Shown here: positions 22,814 to 33,881 of the stretch, piece by piece
How the letters are laid out: the number at the start of each line of letters is the position of its first letter
How positions within the stretch are numbered: position 1 is the stretch's first letter
Assembly: GCA_963921195.1 (NCBI GenBank)
Contig: OY992539.1
Span: 131,034,682 to 131,098,681, forward strand
DNA from: Pegoplata infirma
Taxonomy: Eukaryota > Arthropoda > Insecta > Diptera > Anthomyiidae
Reading direction: 5' to 3'
Length of the DNA stretch: 64,000 nucleotides
The notes under the pieces: generated by a model
What the model saw: only the letters and a program-made list of their open reading frames with translations
What the model was told of the DNA's origin: nothing
Databases searched by the model: none
Made by a program: the position numbers and the translations under genes

Positions 22814-23697
22814 TACACTCAAAAAAAAAAACTGTAATGTTAGCAAAAAAAGCTTGTAAACCTACAAGAAAATTTTCTGATTTCGAACCCACAATTTTTT
22901 TGCTAAAGTTAGCAAAAATGTTTTGCCAATAATTAGTTAACAACATTTTTTTTTTTGAACTTAGTTCATACACATCTGAGGACCCCATTGGACCCGATAG
23001 GTCCAGACCCCGATTGGCCTAGGCCCAGTTGGGTTCCTAAAAATCGTCATAGTTTTTGATCCAAAATTTGTGTCCGTTTCGCTCTACCTTGCTTAGTTTT
23101 TGAGATACGTGATTATAGGGGACCACTGAGGTCTTGAGAATTAAAAAACTCGATAACTTCAAAAATATTACTCGGAGAGCTTTTGAATATTTTGCGGTCT
23201 TGTTCTACGTGTTGAGAGCTACAAAAACGGTTTTGGACTTTTTGTTGTGTCGGCAATATTTACCGAGATATGAGCATTTTAAAATTTTCGGGAATGCTAA
23301 CTTTTTTGGATCCAAAATTAGGGCCCGTTAGGGTCCACACATGTGACGAGGGCCGGCGATATTATGCAGAGCTCGAGAACCAAAAATGGCCTCCATTTTG
23401 CTCTATCTGGCTTAGTTTCCGAGATAGCGCCATTTTAAATTTTCTGAAAATAAAAAAAAATTACCTTTTATTTTGCTAATATTAGCAAAAAATCTTGTAA
23501 AAATGTTGTCAACTCAATTTCAAAATTCGCAAAAGAAATTAGTTCAAAGTTTGTTTAAAATTGCTAATGTGTTAAATGAAGTTTACAAGAATTTTTTGAT
23601 AACATGCTAATCTCAACTAAAAATTTGCTAAAAGTTAGCTAACTAGCGTTAGCAAAAAAAAAATTAGTAAATCTACTAACGTATTTTTTTGAGTGTA
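22814..23697. mobile_element. CACTCAAAAAA-type element with GACCCCATT interior (884 bp)
   Basis: Ends TACACTCAAAAAAAAAAACT and GTATTTTTTTGAGTGTA. The interior from 22970 to 23440 is the same family as the element at 52453-53073 in opposite orientation. Shared blocks include ATTTACCGAGATATGAGCAT and TTTGCTCTATCTGGCTTAG. The interior ORFs at 23134 and 23270 read through this repeat and have no recognised domain. Confidence 0.75.
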
Positions 23698-24125
23698 GCC
23701 TGCTTCTTCATAGGGAATTTCCGAAATATGTTTTTTCAAACTGTACGAATTTTAATTTTTTCTATCTCCTATATAAATAAAAATCAATTGTCGTTCGTTA
23801 ATAACACTACACTCAAAAAAATAAAACTGTAAAGTTAACAAATTTTTTTTTTGTTAACTCGAGTTTAATGGCTTTTTAGCAAATTTTTAGTTAAAATCAG
23901 CGTTTTAACTACTTTTTTGAGTTAAGTTCAATTTACGGAAAAACTAGTTTTGAACAAAATTTGAATTAATTTTTTTTGTTGAATTTTAAACTGAGTTTAT
24001 GAATTTTTACTAATTAATTTGTTGATTTCTCGTAACATATTTGTTAAGTGAAAATTTTTTATATATTTCTCGTGTAGCCTCCTATGCAAATCTCATGAGT
24101 TCTACTTAAGCTGAACTTAATGCTG

Positions 24126-25823
24126 CACATTGGATCCTAGACGTGCATTTGAGAGCCAAACAAATATTTAGTTATTTACAATAAATGCTCGTATTCGCTA
24201 AGTAAACACCCTAGGAGAAAGAAAACCGTTCATAGAAAGAAAATCCATCGCTTAGTTTAGTCAGGACATAAATACAAAGTAAGGACTTTTTGCACAAATT
24301 TTAAAAAAATAATTTTTTTTGAAGACTTTTTTTATTTTATTTTTTAAAACTACTTCTAATAATGCGACTTTCCTGAAATTAAGTGGAGATTGTAGCTATA
24401 ACTAGTACATTTGTTACCCATTTTATGGTTTTTAATACTACTCTTTGTAAGTAGGAAATACAGGCCATCAAAAAGTGTCTATTATTGAAAAATTAGTAAA
24501 AAACAGTTTATATTTTGGATTGCAACTTTTGTGGGGAACGAAAGGGAATGGCGATTCTTTTTGTACAATAAACTAGAAGTATTACTTAGTACTCCTGGGG
24601 TAGAAACTTGTGCAGCCAGTTGCAGCTGCGCCCTGAAATGAGGTTTAAAGTGGGGTCTATTAACGAAAAATAAATATTTTTAAAGTGATTATTTTTTTAA
24701 ATAATTTACTGTTAATCGTTTTATTACACAATTTTACTTCAATTATGTTTATTGTTAGCAGATAATCGCGTTTTCCAATAATTATTGATTTTGATACCCT
24801 ACCTCACTTTATTCAGGCAAAATGAGTTTCACCTAATACTTGTAACTAAAAGGCTTTTTTGGCCGCATTTACGGGAAAAATAACTGGAATAGAAGAAGAT
24901 ATTATAAAACGAGTTGATATAATACTTCTGTGTATCAACGCAAATGAAAAAAAAATAATTCAGTTAAATTTAGAAAATGCATACATGGAACTGAAAAATT
25001 ATTAGTGGAAAAGTATGGTTGGTGAACCATGAGTACCACTATGCATACAATTCTAACTCATGACATTATTTATACAAGAATTGTGATTTCCCGTTGGTTT
25101 TAAAATTATCCTTAACTTATTAAGTAACATTTAAAAAATATTAACCTTCTTTTATGACAATTATTGGAGCAGGCTCTGAAAAGATCACATAGTCATTTAA
25201 AAAACTATAAAAGAAACTTTAACAGAGAAAACTCAAAAACAAACAACCTGCAAGATGTTTTTAGTATGTTCATGATTGAGTCCGATCCAAATATATCCCT
25301 AATAAGACAGATAGAAAAGTTGGAAGTACTGATTATAGAGTAATGTTTTTTTAATATTTTTTTTTACCAAAAGACTTAACAATTATTGCAAATAATGTTT
25401 ATTTACCGTGTGTTGCTTTTTTGTTTGACATTGTTCCGCATTTTTTTTGTTTAAAAAATCGAAGATGAGAGTAGATAGAAAGAAGTTAATTTTGCAGGTT
25501 ATTTTAGTGTAGGGTGTGAGTTTACCAAAATATGAAAGAAAACACGTTGTATTGAATGGTAAGCTGTTATTTTGTCACTTTAAATCCGTAACTGTTTTAA
25601 ATAATTGACTTTCATTTTATTTTTTCATATGAATAAATTAACCAATTTTGCCTTAAATTTACAAGTAGGGTACTAATGCGAAAAATGTCCAATTAACATG
25701 AGTGAGTTCCTTAAGGTCTCCAGTTTTTATAATGGTAAAGAATGTCAAGAAATTTCTATCCGTTCAAGAGTTATAATAAAAAAACGTCGATGCGCGCCTT
25801 TTCCAAACAAAGTTCCCAATGTG
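24126..25823 (+). mobile_element. Transib-like element, 1.7 kb relic with TIRs and 5-bp TSD
   Basis: Starts CACATTGGATCC and ends GGGAACTTTG's complement, ...CCCAATGTG. The terminal repeat is about 8 bp (CACATTGG). TGCTG is duplicated at 24121-24125 and 25824-25828, and the empty site is present at 20165-20185 in the related host repeat. A 5-bp duplication with CAC...TG ends is the Transib signature; the family heptamer is usually given as CACWRTG, so the T at position 5 is a deviation. The interior contains remnants of the C-terminal transposase on the + strand. Internal deletion is implied because an intact Transib is about 3-4 kb. Confidence 0.8.
24855..25343 (+). pseudogene. Transib transposase C-terminal remnant
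   Basis: The frame beginning near 24870 reads GKITGIEEDIIKRVDIILLC, aligning with SEITKIDLDLINRMHIIL of the longer pseudogene at 45651-49355. After stops and a frameshift, MSTTMHTILTH (about 25029) matches its MSPTLHKFFIH. From 25161 an open stretch, EQALKRSHSHLKNYKRNF then NLQDVFSMFMIESDPNISLI, matches EEAQEAGNKDFKNYREYF and DDIFNRFLLTSYPYIASM, ending at TAA 25341-25343. At the position of the RAG1/Transib catalytic Glu there is Lys (ALKRS versus AQEAG), and the first His of H-x4-H is kept but the pattern is disturbed. Clearly inactive. The alignment is by eye only. Confidence 0.75.
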
Positions 25824-26019
25824 TGCTGTAAAAAAAAAGAAAAAAATAAGTGAAGTGTAAGTGTTTAAAACCAATATTTAACAAACTTACAATTTTTTAC
25901 CAAAAAGTAACAAAAAGTTTAGCTAGAATTTAACTATTTTTTTGTTTGTTAATATGTACATAAAAATGTTACAAAATTTTCAGCTGAATTTTTACTTAAA
26001 GTTATGGCTTTTTATGCTA

Positions 26020-26281
26020 CACTAAGAAAATTATGTCATTAACTGTTTGTAGGTTATTTTAAAAAGTAATCAGTAAAGTTATTTTAAAAGAAAAATCATT
26101 AATTTTATAAAGGACTTCTTATTTTCTACTGTTTCTGTTGTTTAAATAATTTACTGTCTTAAAAACGAATTTTCTGTTACATTCATTTTCGGCAGTAAAA
26201 AATTTCATCTATTGTTTTACTGTTTTTCAATACAAAATAAGTGAATATTCACTGGAATTTACCTACATAATTTTTTGAGTG
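26020..26281. mobile_element. 262-bp MITE with CACTAAGAAAATTATG ends, TA duplication
   Basis: Ends CACTAAGAAAATTATG and CATAATTTTTTGAGTG are inverted repeats. Flanking TA lies at 26018-26019 and 26282-26283. The uninterrupted related repeat at 19857-20475 reads TTGCTACATTCATTC here, which confirms both the boundaries and the TA duplication. Confidence 0.85.
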
Positions 26282-26439
26282 TACATTCATTCTACGAAAA
26301 GTTAGATAAATATTTTTAGTTAAATTAACTAGAAATTTAGTAGGTTCAAAATCAGGTGCTTTTTTAGTTAAATTTAACTACATTTTTTGCTAACTTTACA
26401 GTTTTTTTTTTTTGAGTGTACTACACGGTTTTTACACAG

Positions 26440-26617
26440 GCATATTGAACACATTTTACGAAGTGTTTTGGCCCCTTCTATACACAAATCTGTAATCAGA
26501 AACTTTGTATAAATCGCCTTCTCGAGTATAGGCATTTTAATTTTTTGTGGACCAAGCCCTCAAAACAGGCAATTTTTTAATATTGAAAAAGTGTAACTTA
26601 AAGTTATTCATATTTTT
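26440..26617. repeat. Dispersed repeat, forward copy of sequence at 54720-54910
   Basis: Shares in reverse complement 'GGACCAAGCCCTCAAAACAG', 'GCCTTCTCGAGTATAGGCAT' and 'ACATTTTACGAAGTGTTTTGG'-like wording with 54720-54910. Noncoding. Confidence 0.55.
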
Positions 26618-26715
26618 ATACACTCCAACCACAATATGGAGGTATACTCACTTTGTCATTCCGTTTGTAACGCATCGAAATATCGGTCTAGGACCCCATA
26701 AAGTATATCGTGAAC
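26618..26715 (+). repeat. TACCCTCC repeat fragment
   Basis: Contains 'CACTTTGTCATTCCGTTTGT' and 'TCGGTCTAGGACCCCATAAA' preceded by a decayed end (ACTCCAACCACAATATGGAG). Only about the first 100 bp of the family is recognisable. Confidence 0.6.
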
Positions 26716-27109
26716 CTATATTTAAAATATGCCAACTCAAATTTGACCGAAATGAGTTTCCGATGGCAAATAGCTCCCCTATGCAATACCCATCTGTGGT
26801 AAAAATTTCAGAGCAAAAAAATAATTTGTTGTCGTTTTACATCCATTTTTGTTATTCTGCTAACTCAAAGTACATATTTTTTTGGTGAAAACAAATGCCA
26901 ACTCCCATTGTAAATTTCCAAAAATTTTTCAAAAATTTTTTTAAAAAAAATTAGACCACGTATCTTATTGAATTTGTCATGCTGAATACGAATCTGGTAA
27001 ATATCGGTAAATAGTGCTTGCGAAAAAAAAAATTGCTTATATATATCATGAAATCCAGGAAAGATTTTATAAAATCTGACCGAGGGTCTTCAAATTTATC
27101 TAATTTTTT

Positions 27110-28330
27110 GTACACATGTGCTCTATAGAGCCAATTAAACATATCCATTTTCAGTTTTTTATATTTAAAAAAAATCGCGATTTTTTCGCGAATTTAATTT
27201 TCTTCAAAAATTGAAAAAATCGAAAAAGTATGCTACTTTGAATAGCCATATCTCCGGAAGTATCTATCGGATTTCTTCAATTTAAAAAGCATTCGATTCA
27301 GACGAAAGTCTTTCTTTATATTAATGTAATAAAAAAAAATGTTTTTAAAAAAAAGTGCATTTTTGATGCAAATGCATTTTTTGGATGCATTTTTTAAAAC
27401 TTTCTTCCCCTTCAATTTTTTTTAAACCTACATAAATTGAAAATATAGCGTTTTTTACACAAAATTGCGTACCGCTTTTTTTGTGACGGAGTTTCGTAAA
27501 AATTTTGTAATTTTTTTAAAAATACCTTATTGGTTTTTCCATACAATTTTTTCATAAAATTCATAAAATAACAAAAAAAAAATTTTACTCTAAAAAAAAA
27601 CTACATAAGCATTTTAAAGAAAAATCACGAAAATTTTGTAAAACGCCGTCACAAAAAAAATGTACCCAATTTTATGTAAAAAATGCTATATTTTCGATTT
27701 ATGCAGGTTTCAAACAAATTGAAGGGGGAAAAAGTTTTTAAAAAAAACCTTTTTTGTTAGTGTATTGGTATAAAAACGGATAATCAGTTGAATCGAATGC
27801 TTTTTGAGTCGTAGAAATCCGATAGATACTTTTGAAGAAATGGCTTTTTAAAGTTACATACTTTTTTGATAAAATTGCAAAATAAACACTAAATTGATTT
27901 TTTGTATGGAAAAACCCAAATAAGTAGTTTTAAAAAAATCACGAAAATTTTTTGAAACTCTGTCACAAAAAAAACGGTACTCAATTTTGTGTAAAAAATG
28001 TCATATTTTCGAATTATGCATGTTTCAAAAAAATTGAAGGGGGAGAAAGTTTTGAAAAATGCATCCAAAAATTGCATTTGCATTAAAAATGCACTTTTTT
28101 TGGAAAACTTTTTTTTTATTGCATTGGTATAAAAAAGGACGAACGTTTGAATCAAATGCTTTTTGAATCGTAGAAATCTGATAGATACTTTAGAAGATAT
28201 GGCTCTTCAAATTAACATACTTTTTTGATTTTTTAAATTTTTGAAGAAAATTAAATTCGCGAAAAAATCGCGATTTTTTTAAAATTAAAAAAACTGAAAA
28301 TGGATATGTTTTATTGGCTTTATTGAGAAT
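27110..28330. repeat. Complex inverted and direct repeats (foldback element)
   Basis: The arm at about 27125-27420 (AAATCGCGATTTTTTCGCGA ... GGAAGTATCTATCGG ... AAAAGTGCATTTTTGATGC) is matched in reverse at about 28020-28310. A second partial copy (27700-27850) is direct to 28020-28200. The centre (27420-27700) folds on itself around 'TTTTGTAAAACGCCGTCAC'. Minus-strand ORFs here are byproducts of A/T-rich arms. Confidence 0.65.
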
Positions 28331-29185
28331 GCATACCGTTAATATAAAGAAAATCGAAAGACCTAAGGTCAGAAAATAGCATTTTTTATGTGTTTTCTGG
28401 TGGATTTTGTGATATGTAACTTTTAAACTATTTATCAGATTGGAACATTATGAGTGGGGCAAATAAAGTCAATGACATAAGCTTTCAAAATAGCTAGTTT
28501 GGAGTGACCCTTATACAATACAGTGTGAGTTACAGAGTGCCAAAGTTGACCACCCTGAAATTAAAAGGCTTTCGGAGCTAGTAACTTTTAAAAATATGCA
28601 AAGATTTTTAATTTTTTTTAGTTTTTGCAATTACCGTACTAAGGATGACAAAATCCAAAAAAAAAAATATTTTTATTTTCCGACAAAATATGCCAACTCT
28701 AAAAAAATATTTGTTTTTTGATACAGTAATAAATGCCATCTCTGTATATACGCAAACAAGTGCAAAATATAAAATTTTTGGCATAGGTAAAAATTAATTA
28801 GAATATTTAAACCATCTTATGGAAGGTACATTGTTTATTTTTACAATAATATGCGAGATAACTAGTTTTTTAGCTCTCCTGAAAAGTAAGCTTTTTCGAG
28901 TTGGCATTTATTGAATATAGTTCGACGATATATTGTTAACAAATTAGGAATTAATTCATTTGAAATATATAATATTTTTTGCTAACCTACGCAACTTTGA
29001 CTGGGATTTTAACTGTTGGCGCCGTTTTCCGCCGATCTAGTTTTAACATAGAATTAAAGTTTAACTTATTATCTAAAAGATTTATCTAAAACTAGCTGCC
29101 TTTTCGTGGCTTTAAACAAATGGCAATCAAAAATATCAACGAACTCAGAAATTAAAAATAAATAAAAATTTAATTATATATTTGT
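28331..29185. other. AT-rich sequence, mostly repeat-like, no gene
   Basis: 28860-28960 matches in wording 54895-54980 ('TTAGCTCTCCTGAAAAGTAA'), indicating the other end of the dispersed repeat that starts near 26440. 28985-29130 has no recognised feature. Confidence 0.45.
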
Positions 29186-29469
29186 TTGGCCTATTATGCC
29201 CTGCTCAATTTGCCATTCCTTGTGTAACGCAAGAAAATATCGGTCTAGGACCTCATAAAAAATATATAATATTGATCCATGGCCAATTTTAAGACATTCT
29301 AGTGATATCCGTCCATCTGTCTGTGGAAGGCACGATATAATCCAAACCAAATAAATTAGTTTGTTGACATATACCGCAAAGGGGTAGGTGTCCACCGCTG
29401 ACCCCCCTTACTCCTTCCCAAAAAACGTTACTTTATTTATTTTTTTACTTTTTGGAGCGTTGTGGAAAG

Positions 29470-30422
29470 TAGAGATGGCCGCGTAGTGACTTTAGTGACG
29501 CACACTCACTAAATAGCATATATTTTCTACTTACACTCACTTACAATCACGTAAGTAAATTTAAGATAGCTCACGTGCACTCACACAAGCGTCACTCACA
29601 CTCACGTTGACTCACACTGACAAAACTCTTATTTATACAAAAAAATTAACCCTTTCACTCCCCTTGTACACTACAGTGAACACATTAAATCATTAAAAAT
29701 TAACCCTTCAACATTTTTGTGTTTTGTTTGGAGAAGATTGATCATTGAAGGGTTATCTTTACGATAGATGTGTTCGGAAAAAAAAATTTCAATCCGGTAT
29801 GTTCTACATGCAATATTTGTTGGCAAAATGGAAATTTTTCAAATAACGTAAAAAAATTGCAAAACAAAATAAACGTTAAAAAAGTTCTCAAAAATCGAAT
29901 AATAATCGTACAAGCTTTCTTAAAAGCGGATTTTGTAGAATTTTTCAATACAAAAAATACAAAATTCGACCTTTGGAAAAATGTTCACTCGTTCGGAAGA
30001 TATTGCATATGAAAGCTTTAAGTTTGGTTGGATATATCTCTGCTAGAGGGCGCAGTAGACCAACGAAATAAACAAAAAAATTTTACTTAGCATAGATCTA
30101 CATTTTCACAAATTTTGGTCAAGAAATTCTTAGCCAAAAAAAGTTGGTAGTGAAAGGGTGACAAAATTTAAATTTTTAAAAATCTAACCAAATTATTAGA
30201 AAAATTTAAAGCTTAGCCAAATTTACAATTTTTTTTTTGATTTTTTCGGGACGAAATTTACTAAATATGTTGGCTTTAGTCGTGACGAACATGAAAATAA
30301 ATCACACAAAACGAAAATAAATCACTCAAACTCCCTTAAAAAAAATCGACTCACTCACACTCAGTCACACAAAAATTTTACTCATGCGTTTTTTCACTCA
30401 CAATCACGTGAATAAATCTCTA
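29470..30422. mobile_element. hAT MITE with TAGAGATGG ends, 953 bp
   Basis: Starts TAGAGATGG and ends ATCTCTA. It is flanked by GTGGAAAG (29462-29469) and GTGGAAAT (30423-30430), an 8-bp duplication with one mismatch that fits the hAT target preference nTnnnnAn. TAGAG fits the hAT terminal consensus YARNG. Both ends carry many ACTCAC/GTGAGT words. The 80-codon ORF at 29770-30012 and its antisense partner have no recognised domain. Confidence 0.8.
29646..30162. mobile_element. Possible piggyBac-like MITE (TTAA-CCCTTTCACT)
   Basis: TTAA followed by CCCTTTCACTCCC at 29650, with AGTGAAAGGG at 30150-30159 as an inverted end. piggyBac elements use TTAA targets and CCCTTT-like ends. The right-hand TTAA is not intact (TGAC), and a smaller TTAACCCTTCAA/TTGAAGGGTTA hairpin lies at 29698-29757. 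Suggestive, not secure. Confidence 0.4.
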
Positions 30423-30689
30423 GTGGAAATATTCGGCACAGCCGAATTTAACACTCACTCTTTTTTACCTTGGCAACTTACATACGATTTTTTCATTACA
30501 ACTTTCCTATTTTTGTTTTATTACAAACAATATTAAATAAATATATATTTTACATTTGACACCAATTAAACTATAACTAAATTCCGATATTTTTTAAAAA
30601 ATTGCAACATTTGTCCCTTAAAAGTCTACGGGGCCAAATGTTGGCCTTTTATGAAAAAAATGTCTAAAAAATCATTTATAATATATATT

Positions 30690-30963
30690 TAGGGAATTCA
30701 CATGGGTATCGTATTTGTTTTAAAGTTGTATTGTCCTATCTAAAAACAGAGTTGTTAAAAATTATTTATCTCTGATTCGATAATTTTCTCATAAATTCTC
30801 TTTTTGTTAGCATACTTGAAAATAGCACACAAAACAGAGGTATAAATGTTGTATCGTCATATCGTGTAAGTGTCGTATTATTAATTTAAAGTTTAACCAA
30901 CCCTGTTTTTAGATAGGACATACAACATACAACACCAAATACGATACCCATGTGAATTCCCTA
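30690..30963. repeat. 274-bp palindromic MITE (TAGGGAATTCACATGGG ends)
   Basis: Left arm TAGGGAATTCACATGGGTAT, right arm ending ATACCCATGTGAATTCCCTA. The inner arms include CCTATCTAAAAACAGAGTTG versus CCCTGTTTTTAGATAGG. Noncoding. Confidence 0.85.
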
Positions 30964-31128
30964 ATTGTTACAAAATTATATTGAAAATAATTAGAAAATT
31001 TAAAAAAATACCTCTTTAACTTGCTTTAACATTTCACTTTTATACTAAAATTCAACAAAAATATCTAATTTTTTTTTTTTAAACCTCCATAACTTTATTT
31101 CTTGTCAGTGGATTTTGATGATTTAAAG

Positions 31129-31336
31129 CAGTGGTCGGCAGAAAGAGAGGATATGAATGCATTGGTATATGAAAATAAACATGCATGTGTTGCTGTATTT
31201 CTCAAACAAAGCGACATCAACCTGCTTGTTGTTGTATATTTATGCTCTTAGTTGTGAATTTTGTTGACATTCGTGTTGAATACATGTAAATAGCCGAATG
31301 TGTTCGGGATCGGTGTGCAATTGATGCCGACCACTG
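31129..31336. mobile_element. 208-bp hAT MITE with perfect 8-bp duplication
   Basis: Ends CAGTGGTCGGCA and TGCCGACCACTG are exact inverted repeats. ATTTAAAG is duplicated exactly at 31121-31128 and 31337-31344 and fits nTnnnnAn. CAGTG fits the hAT consensus YARNG. No coding capacity. One of the cleanest element calls in the window. Confidence 0.92.
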
Positions 31337-31344
31337 ATTTAAAG

Positions 31345-32830
31345 CATAAATTAAAGTCTAAAGTCCCACCTATTCAACAAAAAAAACGGCATGCAAAAAT
31401 ATTAATCCATTCAAAAGTTACAGATTTTTGATCCGAAAATGACCAAAATTTTCCACTGTGCGTATGTCAGACTTTTACAATAATCTTCGTGGTTGCCAGG
31501 CGTAAACAGTGCCCGTATTCACCGCGGTCCAGCTACGTACTTTGTTCGGGCGCAGTCAAATGATCATGATGATCATATGAAAGCACCACAGCCTCATCTC
31601 GACACTTTTAAGTTTAGTTTAGTTAGTTGAGTTATGTTAAAATGAAGAATTAAAATTAAGTACCATCTCGGGGTTGAAAAAAGTACATTTCAAAAAGCTT
31701 TCCGGTACCAAACACAGAGCCAGCCGCATTGATCATCCCTCATTCACAAGCATGTGCGCACAATGATTATTTTGTTGTATGGTTGTTTTTTTTTTTTTGT
31801 TGTGTAGTGAATTTTCACACAGAAATTTCCTTCCGCTCAGATTGGATTTACTTTTTTTGATTTTTTTTTGGCCACTCTTTGAATTTTCCTCTTCGTTTCT
31901 GTTGAGTGTGTGTATTTTTGCTTTTTTTATTCGTTATTTGCTTGTTATTGTTTTACTGTCAGTCTGTCAGTCATTCAGCATAACATGTGGAAAAGCTTTA
32001 TAAACTTATTGATACACATGTAAATGTTTGTCATGTTTTTTTGTGTGTGTTTTTATTTTGTGCCCATTTTTCTGTTTTTGTTCTTTTTTTATTTTGCATT
32101 CCTTTGTTAATTTTGCTCATTTGTTTTTCTTTACTTGATTCTGCATTACTTTCAAACAAAATTTTCTCACACAATTTTCTTTGATTTTGTTCAAAAGCGT
32201 AGAGCTTGAGAGGGGCAATATTTAGTTGTGCTATTTAAATATAGCTATACAAATTTAAAAATTGTTAGAACAACTTAATTAGACTTTGTGTTAACGTTTT
32301 ATTATATTTAACAATAATTTGGCATTAGTTCGTTGAAAAATTCGGTCAACATTTTATGAAAAAAAAAATTCTTTTTTCTTGGACTTTTTTTGAAAAAATG
32401 TGGGAAAAATATTGTTTTTTAACTGATTTTAGTATAAATAACAGGGACTATTGATCTTTCCCTAACAATATTTGGCAAAATTGAAGCCACGGTAAAGCTG
32501 AACAACTCTTGGAAATATATCAACACAATCTGAACGTGTTAATGCACTCTAAATAGCTCATGAAAACCACACCATAAAAATTTGTGTTTTTTACAAAAAA
32601 AAATCACGAAATGCCCCACTATTGCCCCACATTCTCCCATAGATAAATAAATATAAGACAGACCTCCATTAATTTTAGCTCCCTAACATTTTTTCAAACA
32701 TATATAATCACTGTCTCCACTCCCTAAGGCGGGTCTTATACAAATATTACATTTTTATAAAACTGCTCTAATGGAGTCTAATGTATTACCGACCCTTAAT
32801 ATTTGTCCACGTCAACATTTTCTGAAAACA
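31345..32830. other. No gene recognised; T-rich tracts
   Basis: 31380-31480 is repeat-like. 31490-31770 is comparatively complex and GC-richer. 31775-32180 is strongly T-rich with TGTG runs. The hydrophobic ORFs at 31779 and 31987 reflect T-rich composition. Confidence 0.4.
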
Positions 32831-33881
32831 TATGGGGCATTCCATGTCAAATCGGACACTTTGAAAAAAAAAATTAGATTTTCCAAATTTGTTTACAGTT
32901 TTTAGTACCCTTCGAAAACTCCTTCGTGGTAAATTTTCAGATTTTTTTGATGACCCATTCAAAGATATCGAATTTTTAAAAATTGGTAGTTTGTTCCTTT
33001 ACTCAAACTATCTTTTAATCATAACTTCTTCAGAAATGGTCCAAATTTCAATTTTTTTTTTCAAAATTTTTGTTTTTTTAAGTACTTTAAAAAAAAATTT
33101 CAAAAAATGCTTAAAAGCGCTCTAGTAAGCGATTTTAAAGTTTTAAAATTTAAATCTCATTTTTGAAAATATTTGTACTCTTCGATTTTTTTTTAATTTT
33201 TTTAAGTAAAACTTCTATCGATTCTACAAATTATTTGCCCAGGAGGATCGTGGGATAACGATTATCACTATTTTTTAAAATTTTTTGAAAAAAATTTATT
33301 GTAATTTTCCAATCTTAAAATCATTTCTACTGCTCCAGTGGTTCGTCTTAGAGGGGACATTTATAAGACCGACCCCCATTAATTTTTACGTCTTAACATT
33401 TCTTTAGAAGAAACTAATACCCTATCTCCAATTTCTAACGGGGTTCCCACACAAAACGACATTTTTTTTAAATTGCTCCAACCGCTCTAACTGCCCTAAT
33501 AGTGCCCTTAGAGCAACAAAATGTATGACCTACCCACAACATTTTTTTAGTACAAACATTTTCTCTCAACACACCTACCCTCTATCTTTAACTATTAAGG
33601 CGGTCCCGATACAATTTTTTTATTTTTTGTAAATTTGTTTTATTTAATCAGCTTCTACAGGTACAATGGTGAGTCCGAGAGCCCAGCAAAAATAAATCGA
33701 GATTTTGGCGACACATCATCTTTTTATAGCATACCGAAGCGCATCCAAAGAGCGCTCTTGAGGATGCAGTAAAAGTAAGGGGGAAAAATTTAAATTTTTT
33801 GTTAATATTTTTTATATAAAACTTAAAATATAAAATTATATTTCCTTTTCAATATATTTAACACTTTTTGAATAAAAACAA

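Larger units (their letters stand above)
23808..26420 (+). mobile_element. CACTCAAAAAA element split by two nested insertions
   Basis: The left end TACACTCAAAAAAATAAAAC at 23808 and the right end TTTTTTTTGAGTGTA at 26420 bracket sequence collinear with 19857-20475. Two insertions separate the parts: the Transib relic at 24126-25823 (duplicating TGCTG) and a 262-bp MITE at 26020-26281 (duplicating TA). Removing both leaves a copy of ordinary length. Confidence 0.8.
29186..30470 (+). repeat. TACCCTCC repeat, degenerate, split by a hAT MITE
   Basis: The left part has 'GCCATTCCTTGTGTAACGCA' and 'TATCGGTCTAGGACCTCATA'. The right part has TTCGGCACAGCCGAATTTAA, as in other copies' far end. The 29470-30422 element sits in between. 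Confidence 0.6.

Noticed and set aside
32831..32860. Retroviral LTR or endogenous virus ends
   Set aside because: The ends are inverted, not direct, repeats and no gag/pol/env frames are present; no viral sequence was recognised anywhere in the window.
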